From Spirochaetia bacterium (GTDB taxonomy: Bacteria; Spirochaetota; Spirochaetia; CADAEX01): a stretch of DNA of 57,886 nucleotides. Positions 17,838 to 27,122 of this stretch are shown here, piece by piece. The notes under the pieces were generated by a model. That model saw only the letters and a list, made by a program, of their open reading frames with translations, made no database searches and had not been told where the DNA came from. Position 1 is the stretch's first letter; each line of letters starts with the position of its first letter. Location of the stretch: positions 1 to 57,886 of the forward strand of contig JAKSTW010000009.1 of NCBI GenBank assembly GCA_024402405.1, written 5' to 3'. The position numbers and the translations under genes are program-made.

Positions 17838-20563
17838 CAGTGCATATCTCCCCAGCTGTCTGCTGTCTCAATGCTCACCCTGAGCGGAACATTGAGTTTC
17901 ATTACATTTTCCATTTCATCTTTTACCAATTTTTTCATGATTTCTAATTCTCTCTCCGGTATCTCAAAGATCAGCTCATCATGGATCTGAAGCACCATTT
18001 TTGAATCCAATCCCATTTCTTTCAGCTTTTGGGAAATGTTTATCATTGCCAGTTTTACAATATCAGCGGCAGAACCCTGGATAGGAGAGTTCACAGCTAT
18101 TCTTTCCGCGCTGTTTTTCTCATTATGATTCTTGCTGTTGATTGACATTATGAAGCGTTCCCGTCCCAGAATGGTTCTGACAGTCTCATTTTCTCTGGCA
18201 TGATCCAGCGTCCTGTCCATGAATGCCCGGATGCCTGCGTATCTGGTGAAATAAGATTTGATGAAGGCATCTGCCTGCTGCATGGAGATTCCAAGATCCT
18301 TGGACAGTCTGAAGGCTGACATTCCGTACATGACACCGAAATTTATTACTTTTGCTATGCGGCGCTGGTCTGGAGTCACCATTTCGGATGGTATGTCAAA
18401 GATCAGTGATGCTGTAAGTTTGTGCACGTCAGTTCCGGCTTTGAATGCTTTGGTCATTTCAGGATCTTCTGACAGATGTGCCAGAACCACCAGCTCTATC
18501 TGGGAATAATCGGCACTGAGGAATTTTGTGCCTGCTTTGGCGATGAAAGCTTTTCTTATGCGGCGTCCTTCCTCCTCTCTGATCGGTATATTCTGCAGAT
18601 TAGGATTTTTGCTTGAAAGACGTCCGGTGGCTGTTCCTGTCTGCAGGAAAGTGGTGTGCAGCCTGGAACTTATATCTGTCAGGACAGGAAGGGTATCCAC
18701 ATAGGTGGATTTCAGCTTTGTCAGCATCCTGTACTTCAGTATCATCTCCGGAACAATATCCTCTGCTGCCAGTGCCTCCAGTACAGATGTGTCAGTGGAA
18801 TATCCGGTTTTGGTTTTTTTGACTGGCTTCAGTTTCCTGTCGGTAAAAAGAACTTCCTGCAGCTGCTGTGTCGAGTTGATGTTGAATTCTCTGCCGCATT
18901 CGCTGAAGATCTGCTTCTCTATGTCTGCAAGCTTATCCTGAAGTTCTCTGCTGTATTTTCCGAGAACAGTTTTATCTATTCTGATTCCTGTCAGCTCCAT
19001 ATCCCCGAGGATCTTTACCAACGGCATTTCCAGATTGAAAAAAAGCTCTCTGTATTTATCATTGTCGACGGCCGGAAACAGATGCTGATAAAGTCTGAAA
19101 GTCACATCTGCATCTTCGGCGGCATATTCTGTTGCCGTTTCCAGCGGAATATCCTGGAAGGACTGTCCCTTTGCTACCACATCATCGAATTTGATGGTCT
19201 TATAACCGAAGTAATGGTCTGCCAGATAATCCATGTTGTATATTGTGATCTTCAGATCTGTGAGCCATGCCGCAATCATTGTGTCAAACCAGATTCCTGC
19301 CGGATTGATTCCCCACCGGGTCAGTATCTGATAATCGAACTTTATATTCTGCCCTATAAGTTTAAGGTTCGGATCCTCCAGAACAGTACGGAGCTTGTTT
19401 CTTATTATTTCTTCCGGAATGAAAGTTTTTCCCTGGCATACTACAGGAATGTAATAGGCCTCTCCTGCATTGATGCAGAATGAGAATCCTACAGGTCTGT
19501 TGGTGATGACATCAATGCTGCTGGTTTCCGAGTCAAAGGCATAGATCCCTGCTTTTTTTATCCCGTCTATAAGCTCATCCAGCTGGTGCAGTTCTGTGAT
19601 CACTTTATAGGTTCCGCGCTTCTGCTGTGTGCTTTCTGCTGCCGGTGCGGCATCCTGTCCGGACTGTGAAAACAGCGGATCATTCTCTTTCTGTGGCATT
19701 TTCTTCAGCCATTTGAGAGCACTTCTTACTCCGGTTTTCTGGAAGAGCGGAATTGCTGCCGTAAAATCAGAGTTTTTCAGATCGCAGTCTTCTGTTGTAA
19801 TTCCAACAGGAACTTCCCTGTTCAGTTCTGCCAGTTTCCTGCTCAGATAACAGTTTTCTCTGCCATTTTCCAGCTTGGTTCTGTTTGCTCCCTTTATTGA
19901 CTCAATGTTTTCATAGATCTCGTCTATATCTTTGTATTGGCTTAAAAGCTGGGTTGCATTTTTAGGACCTATGCCTTTTACCCCTGGTATATTGTCTGCC
20001 GAATCACCGCACAGAGCCAGATAGTCCAGGATCTGCTCCGGAGTTACTCCCCATTCTTCTTTTACTCCCTCTGCATCGATCTTGTCATAATTATCTTTGT
20101 TTGTCCTTATGATGCTGACCTGATCTGATACAAGCTGAAGCAGGTCTTTGTCTGCTGTGATTATTACGCAGTGATCCTGTGCCTCGCTGCATCTGGCGGC
20201 AAAAGTTGCTATTATATCATCTGCCTCATAACCATTGCAGCGGAGAGTTTTTATCCCCATTGCCGCAAGCAGAGCCTCTATATCAGGTATCTGTGCATGA
20301 AGATCATCCGGGGTCTTGTCCCGTGTGGCTTTGTACTCAGGGTACATCTCATGCCGGAATGTAGGGGTCATGGAATCCAGTGCCACCAGGAGGTATTCCG
20401 GAGTGTACCTGTCGATTATTGAGAAAAGAGCTCTGAAAAAACCGAAAACAGCAGATATATTCCTGCCCTCTGCGTTGAGTATGGGGTTCCTTAGAAAGGC
20501 AAAATAAGATTTATAAATGAGGCTGTAGCCGTCAAGGATATAGAGAGTTTTCATATTACCCAT
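17837..20563 (-). CDS. polA: DNA polymerase I
   Basis: A 908-residue repair/replication polymerase with all three domains. The N-terminal 5' nuclease (about 1-290) has LDGYSLIYKSYFAF, GYEADDIIA and GIGPKNATQLL. The 3'-5' exonuclease (about 325-510) retains the DxE (FDSET), N-D (GQNIKFDYQ) and Y-D (YAAEDADV) motifs, so proofreading looks active. The Pol A palm has DYSQIELVVLAH, the O-helix region RRIAKVINFGVMYGM and HDELIFE. The start may be ATG 20563 or 20554 (MKTLYILDGY); GGGT lies before the latter. It heads polA-coaE-SPOR-DUF4186. Confidence 0.97.
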   Translation of the reverse strand: MGNMKTLYILDGYSLIYKSYFAFLRNPILNAEGRNISAVFGFFRALFSIIDRYTPEYLLVALDSMTPTFRHEMYPEYKATRDKTPDDLHAQIPDIEALLAAMGIKTLRCNGYEADDIIATFAARCSEAQDHCVIITADKDLLQLVSDQVSIIRTNKDNYDKIDAEGVKEEWGVTPEQILDYLALCGDSADNIPGVKGIGPKNATQLLSQYKDIDEIYENIESIKGANRTKLENGRENCYLSRKLAELNREVPVGITTEDCDLKNSDFTAAIPLFQKTGVRSALKWLKKMPQKENDPLFSQSGQDAAPAAESTQQKRGTYKVITELHQLDELIDGIKKAGIYAFDSETSSIDVITNRPVGFSFCINAGEAYYIPVVCQGKTFIPEEIIRNKLRTVLEDPNLKLIGQNIKFDYQILTRWGINPAGIWFDTMIAAWLTDLKITIYNMDYLADHYFGYKTIKFDDVVAKGQSFQDIPLETATEYAAEDADVTFRLYQHLFPAVDNDKYRELFFNLEMPLVKILGDMELTGIRIDKTVLGKYSRELQDKLADIEKQIFSECGREFNINSTQQLQEVLFTDRKLKPVKKTKTGYSTDTSVLEALAAEDIVPEMILKYRMLTKLKSTYVDTLPVLTDISSRLHTTFLQTGTATGRLSSKNPNLQNIPIREEEGRRIRKAFIAKAGTKFLSADYSQIELVVLAHLSEDPEMTKAFKAGTDVHKLTASLIFDIPSEMVTPDQRRIAKVINFGVMYGMSAFRLSKDLGISMQQADAFIKSYFTRYAGIRAFMDRTLDHARENETVRTILGRERFIMSINSKNHNEKNSAERIAVNSPIQGSAADIVKLAMINISQKLKEMGLDSKMVLQIHDELIFEIPERELEIMKKLVKDEMENVMKLNVPLRVSIETADSWGDMH

Positions 20564-20580
20564 TTCGGCATTTTTTTTAA

Positions 20581-20609
20581 TTGATATTATATGGTTTTTA
20601 GAATATGCT
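20581..20609 (+). promoter_or_regulatory. Candidate promoter of the amino-acid ABC operon
   Basis: TTGATA (20581-20586), 17-nt spacer, TATGCT (20604-20609), about 26 nt before the binding-protein ATG. On the opposite strand a TATAAT (20586-20591) is a possible polA -10, so the two promoters would overlap. Confidence 0.4.
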
Positions 20610-20634
20610 CATATATATAAGTCAAGGAGAAAAA

Positions 20635-21462
20635 ATGAAAACTTTACGTAAATTTTTGATTTGTTTTATTGTCATGACCTTTTGTACAGTATCATTTGCT
20701 GTTGCTCTGGGATCTGGTGAGGCGCCGGCAGAAGGCGATCAGTCTCTGGTAAAGATTCAGGAAAGAGGTACATTCATTCTTGGTTTGGATGATTCATTCC
20801 CACCATATGGTTATAGAGATGAGAACCAGAATATAGTAGGCTATGATATTGATCTGGCTACTGAAGTATGTTCACGTCTCGGTGTCAAGCTTGTCTGCCA
20901 GCCTATTGACTGGAACTCAAAGGAACAGGAGCTCAATACAGGAAAGATTGACTGTATCTGGAATGGTTTTACTATTACACCGGAAAGAATTGAGGCTCTT
21001 TGTTTCACATTCCCATATGTTGATAATTCACAGGTGATCGTAGTAAGAAAGGATTCCGGCATCAAAACTCTCGCAGACATGAGGGGAAAGATCCTGGGTC
21101 TGCAGGCTGGTTCCAGTGCCGCAGATGCTCTTGATGGTGCTGCAGAATTTAAGGCAACACTGAAAGATGTGGTGGAATTTAAAGAAAATCTCACAGCTCT
21201 TATGGATCTGGAGATCAAAGGAGTTTCCGGAGTTCTGATGGATATCGGTGTTGCACAGCAGGTTATTGCAAAAGGCGATAAACCATTTGTAATTATGGAA
21301 GAGAGTGTTGCTTCTGAAAAATATGGAATTGGTTTCCGCAAGAGAGATGTAGCTCTCAGAGATGCTGTTCAGGATGCGCTTCTGGCCATGGTCAAAGATG
21401 GAACCATGAAGACTCTGGATATGAAGTGGTTCGGCGAAGATAAAAGCGTTGTAGGAAAATAA
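20635..21462 (+). CDS. Polar amino-acid ABC transporter, substrate-binding protein
   Basis: A 275-residue family 3 binding protein. A signal peptide (basic MKTLRK, hydrophobic core, cleavage near VSFA) precedes the mature domain, which opens KIQERGTFILGLDDSFPPYGYRDENQNIVGYDIDLA, the classic polar amino-acid site. IDCIWNGFTITPERIE and YVDNSQVIVVRKDSGI follow. The ligand, by family, is a polar or small amino acid (Gln, Arg, His or cystine types) and is unresolved. ATG 20635 is chosen for its AAGGAG; an upstream in-frame ATG at 20605 has none. Confidence 0.9.
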   Translation: MKTLRKFLICFIVMTFCTVSFAVALGSGEAPAEGDQSLVKIQERGTFILGLDDSFPPYGYRDENQNIVGYDIDLATEVCSRLGVKLVCQPIDWNSKEQELNTGKIDCIWNGFTITPERIEALCFTFPYVDNSQVIVVRKDSGIKTLADMRGKILGLQAGSSAADALDGAAEFKATLKDVVEFKENLTALMDLEIKGVSGVLMDIGVAQQVIAKGDKPFVIMEESVASEKYGIGFRKRDVALRDAVQDALLAMVKDGTMKTLDMKWFGEDKSVVGK

Positions 21463-21484
21463 TTCCTAAATTTGATATTACATG

Positions 21485-21521
21485 GCGCAGCTTCTGGATG
21501 ATCTGGCAGGCTGCGCTTTTT
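21485..21521 (+). terminator. Intercistronic hairpin after the binding-protein gene
   Basis: Stem GCGCAGC/GCTGCGC with an 18-nt loop followed by five T's, between the binding-protein stop and the permease start. Such attenuating or RNA-protecting hairpins commonly keep binding-protein mRNA in excess over permease mRNA. Confidence 0.6.
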
Positions 21522-21534
21522 ACAGGGGTTGTAA

Positions 21535-22170
21535 ATGGAAAAAATGTTAGCTGCAATGATGGGTGGAACAGTTGTTTCTCTGGAGGTCTTTTTTCTCACA
21601 CTTTTGTTCTCACTTCCATTGGGATTGGTTATAACCGCAGGACATATGTCCAAGATAGCTGTAGTCAGGATTCCCGTCCGGATTTTTATGCTAATCGTAA
21701 GAGGAACTCCTCTGATCCTTCAGCTTATTTTTATTTATTTTGCCCCATATTATATATTCAAGCTTTCTTATAATCGCTTTACTGCCGCAATAATTGCTTT
21801 TTCCATCAATTATGCCTGTTATTTCGCAGAAATTTACAGGGGTGGAATTGAAGCTATTCCAAAAGGACAGTACGAAGCTTCTTTTGTGTTGGGATTCACC
21901 AAAGCTCAGACTTTTTTCAGGATCATTCTGCCGCAGGTAATAAAGACCATTATTCCTGCAACAGGAAATGAGGTCATAACTTTGGTCAAGGATACCGCAC
22001 TTGCACAGACCATCGGAGTGGCTGAACTTTTCAGGGTAGCCCAGACTGCTTCCAGCAGAGAGTTTTCCACAACTCCGATTTTTGTGGCCGGTGTTTTCTA
22101 TCTCATTATGAACTGGGCGGTGACTGTTGGTTTTGATAAACTTGAGAAAAAGTTAAGTTACTACAGGTGA
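21535..22170 (+). CDS. Polar amino-acid ABC transporter, permease
   Basis: A 211-residue HisM/GlnP-type permease with about five TM helices. N-terminal GGTVVSLEVFFLTLLFSLPLG and VRGTPLILQL are family hallmarks. The EAA loop that docks on the ATPase reads GIEAIPKGQYEASFVLGFTKAQTFFRIILPQ. A single permease gene implies a homodimer. It is followed after 11 nt by the ATPase gene. Confidence 0.93.
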   Translation: MEKMLAAMMGGTVVSLEVFFLTLLFSLPLGLVITAGHMSKIAVVRIPVRIFMLIVRGTPLILQLIFIYFAPYYIFKLSYNRFTAAIIAFSINYACYFAEIYRGGIEAIPKGQYEASFVLGFTKAQTFFRIILPQVIKTIIPATGNEVITLVKDTALAQTIGVAELFRVAQTASSREFSTTPIFVAGVFYLIMNWAVTVGFDKLEKKLSYYR

Positions 22171-22181
22171 TGGAGGTCAGA

Positions 22182-22940
22182 ATGGAAGTAATAACAGTAA
22201 AAAATATTAGAAAAACATTTGGAGCCTCTGAAATCCTTAAGGATATTTCTTTTTCTGTGCATACCGGCGAAGTGCTGGGTATCATCGGACCTTCCGGTTC
22301 TGGAAAGTCAACTCTTCTGAGATGTGTGACCCAGCTGGAGACCGTATCAGATGGTACGATCAAGATCTGTGGTGATACACTGGTTTCCGGAATAAATGCA
22401 GATGGCAGGCCGAATTATGCAGATGAGGCCACAAGACGGCGCATCATGCTGAAGATAGGTCTTGTTTTCCAGAATTTTAATCTTTTCCCACATTTTAATG
22501 TGATGAGAAATATTACGGAAGCTCAGCGTCTGGTTCTGGGGACTCCGAAACAGCAGGCAGAAGATACAGCGGTAATGCTTCTTGAAAAGATCGGACTTGC
22601 TGACAAGGCAGACCTTTATCCGTATCAGCTTTCCGGCGGCCAGCAGCAGAGAGTATCTATTGCCAGAGCATTGGCACTGAAGCCTGAAGTTCTTTGTTTC
22701 GATGAACCTACATCTGCTCTTGACCCGGAGCTGACAGGTGAGATCCTTAAAGTCATCCGTGCTCTTGCAGAGGAGAAGATGACCATGATCGTCGTGACTC
22801 ATGAAATGGCATTTGCCCGGGATCTTTCCAATAAGATCATCTTTATGGATAAGGGCGTCATTGTTGAAGAGGGTGATGCAAAGGAAGTGATCAATAATCC
22901 TAAGAACGAACGGACCAGGGCATTTTTGAGCAAATATTAA
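22182..22940 (+). CDS. Polar amino-acid ABC transporter, ATP-binding protein
   Basis: A 252-residue GlnQ/HisP-type ATPase. Walker A GPSGSGKST, Q-loop VFQNFNLFPHFNV, signature LSGGQQQR, Walker B LCFDEPTSALDPE and H-loop VVTHEMAFARD are all intact. ATG 22182 is chosen because GGAGG lies 6 nt upstream; an ATG at 22170 precedes it without one. It ends the three-gene importer operon. Confidence 0.95.
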   Translation: MEVITVKNIRKTFGASEILKDISFSVHTGEVLGIIGPSGSGKSTLLRCVTQLETVSDGTIKICGDTLVSGINADGRPNYADEATRRRIMLKIGLVFQNFNLFPHFNVMRNITEAQRLVLGTPKQQAEDTAVMLLEKIGLADKADLYPYQLSGGQQQRVSIARALALKPEVLCFDEPTSALDPELTGEILKVIRALAEEKMTMIVVTHEMAFARDLSNKIIFMDKGVIVEEGDAKEVINNPKNERTRAFLSKY

Positions 22941-22953
22941 TTGTTTGCTGTTT

Positions 22954-22981
22954 TTGATTGTAAAAGAGCATCTCGTATGAT
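22954..22981 (+). promoter_or_regulatory. Candidate promoter of prs
   Basis: TTGATT (22954-22959), 16-nt spacer, TATGAT (22976-22981), giving a leader of about 36 nt before the prs ATG. Confidence 0.4.
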
Positions 22982-23023
22982 ATTATTAGAAAAAATCAAA
23001 TTAATTTGTAGTAAGGGATAAAT

Positions 23024-24280
23024 ATGAATTTTTCAAAAGTTGCTAACCTTGGTGTTGTAGCGTGTCCAGGTGGAGAGAAATTCGCCGATGATGTTATAGC
23101 TTATCTTAAGAGAAATTATACTAATAAACATATTAAGAAAGTTGAGCTGTTGGCAAAAAATTATGGCATGACAAAGGATGAGGTTGAGAAAAAACTTAAT
23201 TTCCGTTCTGATGTCATGGATCCGAATATCAGTGTTACAGAAGATTTCTATTCTTTCAAATGTCCTGAGTTCAAGATTCCGGCAAAATGCACCAGATTTG
23301 CCAACGGTGAATTCAAGATGGAGATCAAGTCCACAGTAAGAGGAATGGATGTTTTCATCATTCAGGATGTGGAGAACCACTATCCTCTGGATATCAATAA
23401 TGACGGCAATAAATATGTGCTTTCAGTTGCTGACCATGTTTTTATCCTGCTTACTGCTATAGATGCTGTCATGCAGTCCGGTGCCAGATCTGTATCTGTT
23501 GTCGTACCGGTCTATCCTTTCTCCAGGCAGCACAGAAGAAGCGGCCGTGAGGCTCTTTCCGCTTCCATGATCGGCCGTATCCTGGAATATCTGGGAATCA
23601 AGAAGATAATCACATTGGATATCCATTCCAAGGAGATCGAGAACAGCTTCAACAGACTCAGAATGGAGAATCTCCATGCATCCTATCAGATCATCAAGGA
23701 GCTTGGAAAACTTATTGACCTGGAGAAAGAGGATCTGGTCATTGTTTCCCCTGATACAGGTGCGACTGAGCGTAACAAATTTTATGCCACTAACCTTGAG
23801 AAACCGCTGGCTCTTATCTACAAGGAAAGAGATTATGCCAAGGTTACAGGTGATGCCAAGACTACAAACATCACTTCTATGAAACTTCTTGGAAATGTTG
23901 AGGGCAAGACAGTTTTCATGGCTGATGATATGCTGGGTACAGGCGGTACTCTGATAAAAGCTATGAAGATGCTGAAGGAAGCAGGTGCAAAGAAGATCAT
24001 CTGTGCCATCAGCCTGCCGCTTTTCACAGGAAATGCAATTGCCAACTTTGATGAGGCATATAAGAACGGATATTTCTACAGACTTATCGGTACAAATGCT
24101 GTTTATCATGATCAGTCTCTGCTAGATAAGGAATGGTATATCAGTGCCAGCCTGTCTGACCTTTTTGCCCGGATCATTTCCAGACTGCATCAGAACAGAC
24201 CTATAACTCCTATTATTGATAACAGGAAAATCATTCTCCAGCTTCTGCAGAAAACTGATCTGAAGATCAAAAGCGAGTGA
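23024..24280 (+). CDS. prs: Ribose-phosphate pyrophosphokinase (long form)
   Basis: A PRPP synthase, ribose-5-phosphate + ATP to PRPP + AMP. It has 418 residues, about 100 more than the common bacterial enzyme, with an N-terminal extension of roughly 80 residues before the FANGEFK motif. YPFSRQHRRSGREALSA is the flexible catalytic loop, DIHSKEIENSF the metal-binding segment, and VFMADDMLGTGGT the PRPP loop (usually VDDMIDTGGT). Long forms are known in spirochaetes and some other anaerobes, which supports the taxonomic guess. Its TGA overlaps the ATG of the kinase gene (TGATG). Confidence 0.92.
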   Translation: MNFSKVANLGVVACPGGEKFADDVIAYLKRNYTNKHIKKVELLAKNYGMTKDEVEKKLNFRSDVMDPNISVTEDFYSFKCPEFKIPAKCTRFANGEFKMEIKSTVRGMDVFIIQDVENHYPLDINNDGNKYVLSVADHVFILLTAIDAVMQSGARSVSVVVPVYPFSRQHRRSGREALSASMIGRILEYLGIKKIITLDIHSKEIENSFNRLRMENLHASYQIIKELGKLIDLEKEDLVIVSPDTGATERNKFYATNLEKPLALIYKERDYAKVTGDAKTTNITSMKLLGNVEGKTVFMADDMLGTGGTLIKAMKMLKEAGAKKIICAISLPLFTGNAIANFDEAYKNGYFYRLIGTNAVYHDQSLLDKEWYISASLSDLFARIISRLHQNRPITPIIDNRKIILQLLQKTDLKIKSE

Positions 24281-25536
24281 TGTCCTGCAGTGTTCTCTGC
24301 CTTGATGCCGGTACATCTTCTCTGAAGGGAGCTGTGATCTCTTCAGAGGGGAAGCTCATATCCTGCGGCAGAGTTTATTGTTCATCTGATTATGCCATCC
24401 GGTTGGAAGCCCTTAAAAGACTGGTTTCCTCACTGGATGGCATAAATTTTATCTCAGCCATTGCTGTCAGTGGCAATGGACCTACTCTGATCCCCTTGAA
24501 CTGGGATAATTCCTTTGAGCGCCCTATTCTCTGGTTTGAGAAAAAAAATGTCAGATATGATTCTATGGAATCTCTTTATCTGCCTGAAGTGCTCTGGCTG
24601 AAGCAGAATTATCCTGCAATATATACCCGGGTAAAGACATTCCTCACTTCTGATGGTTTTTTCAATTATGTACTGACGGGGAAGGCATATTCTCCTGTAT
24701 TTTCTGAGCGTTTTCTTCCATTTTTCTGGACAGACTGTCAGCTGGATGATTTGACACTTGACCGGTCAAAATTTCCTGATGCTGTCGTGGCCGGCGATGC
24801 AGTGGGGGTGGTGACAGCAGAAACTGCCTCCTGGTTTGGAATCAAAGCCGGAATACCTGTTTTTGCCGGCGGAAGTGATTTTCTTATGGCCATACTTGGA
24901 TCCGGAGTTCTGAAGCCCGGAATGATCTGTGACAGAGCCGGCACTTCTGAAGGGATAAATTACTGCTGTGCTGAGCGGCGTGAATTTCCCGGCAGAAGAA
25001 CAATGCCACATGTGTCGGAAAAATACTGGAATATTTCCGGGCTTATTCCTGACAGCGGATCTCTATTTGCATGGATCCGTGAATTATCAGCTGACAGCCA
25101 ATTAAATCTCAATAATTATTTGCTGACAGCTTATAAAAAGATGATGGCCGGATATGATTTTGATCTATTGCCTGTCCGTGGGAAAGGAAGCGAACTGCGG
25201 ATCCTCAGGGATGATATCATCCGATATGCAGGTTCTCATTCTATGGAGGATGTGGTGGGTGCTGCCGCATATACTCTTGCCAATGCGGTTTCATGCATAA
25301 TCAGAGATTTTGAGCGGAATGATCTGCCTGTTGCAGAAGTGCGGGTTTCTGGCGGCCAGGCGGCTGATACCACCTGGAATATGATAAAAAGTCTGATTAC
25401 CGGCAAAAAGATCACAGTCCCTGAAATTGCAGACGGCGAACTTATGGGGTGCGCATGTGCTGCTTTCCGGGGACTGGGACTTTATGGCTCTGTCTGTGCT
25501 GCCGCTGCCGATCTGGTGCGTATCAGACCTTTCTGA
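24280..25536 (+). CDS. FGGY-family carbohydrate kinase
   Basis: A 418-residue sugar kinase of the xylulokinase/glycerol kinase fold. CLDAGTSSLKGAVI (7-20) is the phosphate-1 loop, AVSGNGPTLIPL the start of the sugar site, and FAGGSDFLMAILGSG holds the catalytic Asp. The ATP-site VRVSGGQAADTTWNMIKSLITGKKI is typical. It is about 80 residues shorter than canonical FGGY kinases, and the substrate is not predictable. The start is the ATG at 24280, overlapping the prs stop; coupling to a PRPP synthase suggests pentose or nucleoside-sugar use. The last 14 nt overlap the convergent dehydratase gene. Confidence 0.8.
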   Translation: MSCSVLCLDAGTSSLKGAVISSEGKLISCGRVYCSSDYAIRLEALKRLVSSLDGINFISAIAVSGNGPTLIPLNWDNSFERPILWFEKKNVRYDSMESLYLPEVLWLKQNYPAIYTRVKTFLTSDGFFNYVLTGKAYSPVFSERFLPFFWTDCQLDDLTLDRSKFPDAVVAGDAVGVVTAETASWFGIKAGIPVFAGGSDFLMAILGSGVLKPGMICDRAGTSEGINYCCAERREFPGRRTMPHVSEKYWNISGLIPDSGSLFAWIRELSADSQLNLNNYLLTAYKKMMAGYDFDLLPVRGKGSELRILRDDIIRYAGSHSMEDVVGAAAYTLANAVSCIIRDFERNDLPVAEVRVSGGQAADTTWNMIKSLITGKKITVPEIADGELMGCACAAFRGLGLYGSVCAAAADLVRIRPF

Positions 25537-27118
25537 CAGCGTTGTACTTTTCTGTAAGTTCTGCAGCCAGCCGTTTTCCTGTAGGTGTTGTGGTGGCTCC
25601 TATTCCCTTACATGCTCTTATTATGTTGCCTGTGGTGATCATGGCATCGCACATTTCTTCCAGGGGAATCACTGCCTCGAATCCAGCCATGATTGAATTT
25701 GCTGATACAAATGCTGTGGCTGTGGCACTTAGATTCCTTGCTATGCATGGTACCTGCACTGTACCTGCGACCGGATCACAGATAAGACCTGAAAGACATT
25801 GTATTGTCATGGAAGCTGCATCACAGGACTGTTTCACTGTTCCTCCAAGCATCTGTACCAGGGCCGCTGAAGCCATGGCTGCTCCGGAGCCTATTTCAGC
25901 CTGACATCCCAGGGCACCGCCGGAGAAATTGTTTTTCTGTGCCATACATACGCCTATGGCTCCTGCGGCAAGAAATGCTTTTATTATGAGATTCTCATCA
26001 GGATTCAGATAATTGCCTGATATGGAACATGCGCCGCTGTAAATTGCCGCTGGAACTATTCCGGCAGATCCCCCTGTGGGAATGCATACTATAATGCCTG
26101 CTGAGTTGCTGTATTCCATGATTCCCAGGGCCACAGGAAGTGCTGTATCAAGGATTCCCAGTGGAAAAGTCTCAGAATTTCTGGAGTTGAATTTTTTTGC
26201 CATAATATTGGCTTTGGGTGTTATGATCCCATTTATGCTGAAATTACCCTTGAGCCCTTTCTTTATTGATTGCATACAGTTCTGCCAGAGCTGTTTCGCA
26301 TGATTGAACACCTGCTTTTCTGTCCAGCCGCTGATGGCAGATTCATATTTTATTGCTGCCTGCCACAACTGCAGATCGTTCTTATCACAGTAGTCACACA
26401 TTTCTGTAGCTGTCTGGAACGGAGGATTTTCTCCCTGACATACGACCGGATGCACAGGATCTATGGTCAGACTTCTCAGGATTATGCCGTCGTATTTGTC
26501 CAGCTGCTCCTGAATCTCATCATAAACAAAAGGAACCGTGGATTTTATATTCAGAAGATAATGGGACGCACTGTTCTCTGTGATCGTATAAGTCATTTTT
26601 TCCTGAATGATTTCTTTCACCATCTCATCAGGTATTTCCTTGGCGAAAATCAGCAGTTCGTAACAATCTCCTTTTATTGATACAGGAAATCCGTCGATGC
26701 TGAGTATCTCCACAGTTCCTCCTCCTGTGGAATCTGCTATGATTATCACAGATGAGCCGTCATTCCTTGTCACTGTCAGTCTGCATCCTTTCAGTGTGCC
26801 CAACCCTTCCCAGCTGGCTGTGTCGAATGTTATCTCGAGACCTGCTTTTTTTGCCTCCTTATAGCCCTTGGTGATATCGAATTTATTCAGCTCCTTGTTC
26901 AGAAGTCCGCATATCATTGCCAGGTCACTTTTTGACCCCAGATAAGTTCTTGCAAAGCTGGTGCTGGTGGCAAGTTCAGCATATATTTTGGCCGGTGTCT
27001 CTCCGGTTATCTGCCATACCAGTTTTCCTATTCTGTATGGTGCAGCTGTATTGGAGCTGGATGGGCCGGGTGCTACAGGTCCTAATGCATGGTTGAATAC
27101 TGATGGAAACTGATTCAT
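25523..27118 (-). CDS. Fe-S L-serine dehydratase-like protein (fused beta-alpha)
   Basis: A 531-residue protein combining both L-serine ammonia-lyase domains. The N-terminal beta-type domain has GPSSSNTAAPYRIG (about 18-31) and the C-terminal alpha-type domain has three likely 4Fe-4S cysteines (GALGCQAE, IQCLSGLICDPV, VQVPCIARN). Known enzymes deaminate L-serine to pyruvate. The usual SSSHT serine-binding loop reads SSSNT here, so the substrate could differ. ATG 27118 has AGGAG and lies 4 nt after the lysR stop, so LysR and this enzyme are co-transcribed. It belongs with the divergent TAXI/racemase/cyclodeaminase genes. Confidence 0.82.
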   Translation of the reverse strand: MNQFPSVFNHALGPVAPGPSSSNTAAPYRIGKLVWQITGETPAKIYAELATSTSFARTYLGSKSDLAMICGLLNKELNKFDITKGYKEAKKAGLEITFDTASWEGLGTLKGCRLTVTRNDGSSVIIIADSTGGGTVEILSIDGFPVSIKGDCYELLIFAKEIPDEMVKEIIQEKMTYTITENSASHYLLNIKSTVPFVYDEIQEQLDKYDGIILRSLTIDPVHPVVCQGENPPFQTATEMCDYCDKNDLQLWQAAIKYESAISGWTEKQVFNHAKQLWQNCMQSIKKGLKGNFSINGIITPKANIMAKKFNSRNSETFPLGILDTALPVALGIMEYSNSAGIIVCIPTGGSAGIVPAAIYSGACSISGNYLNPDENLIIKAFLAAGAIGVCMAQKNNFSGGALGCQAEIGSGAAMASAALVQMLGGTVKQSCDAASMTIQCLSGLICDPVAGTVQVPCIARNLSATATAFVSANSIMAGFEAVIPLEEMCDAMITTGNIIRACKGIGATTTPTGKRLAAELTEKYNAVRKV

Positions 27119-27122
27119 TGTC

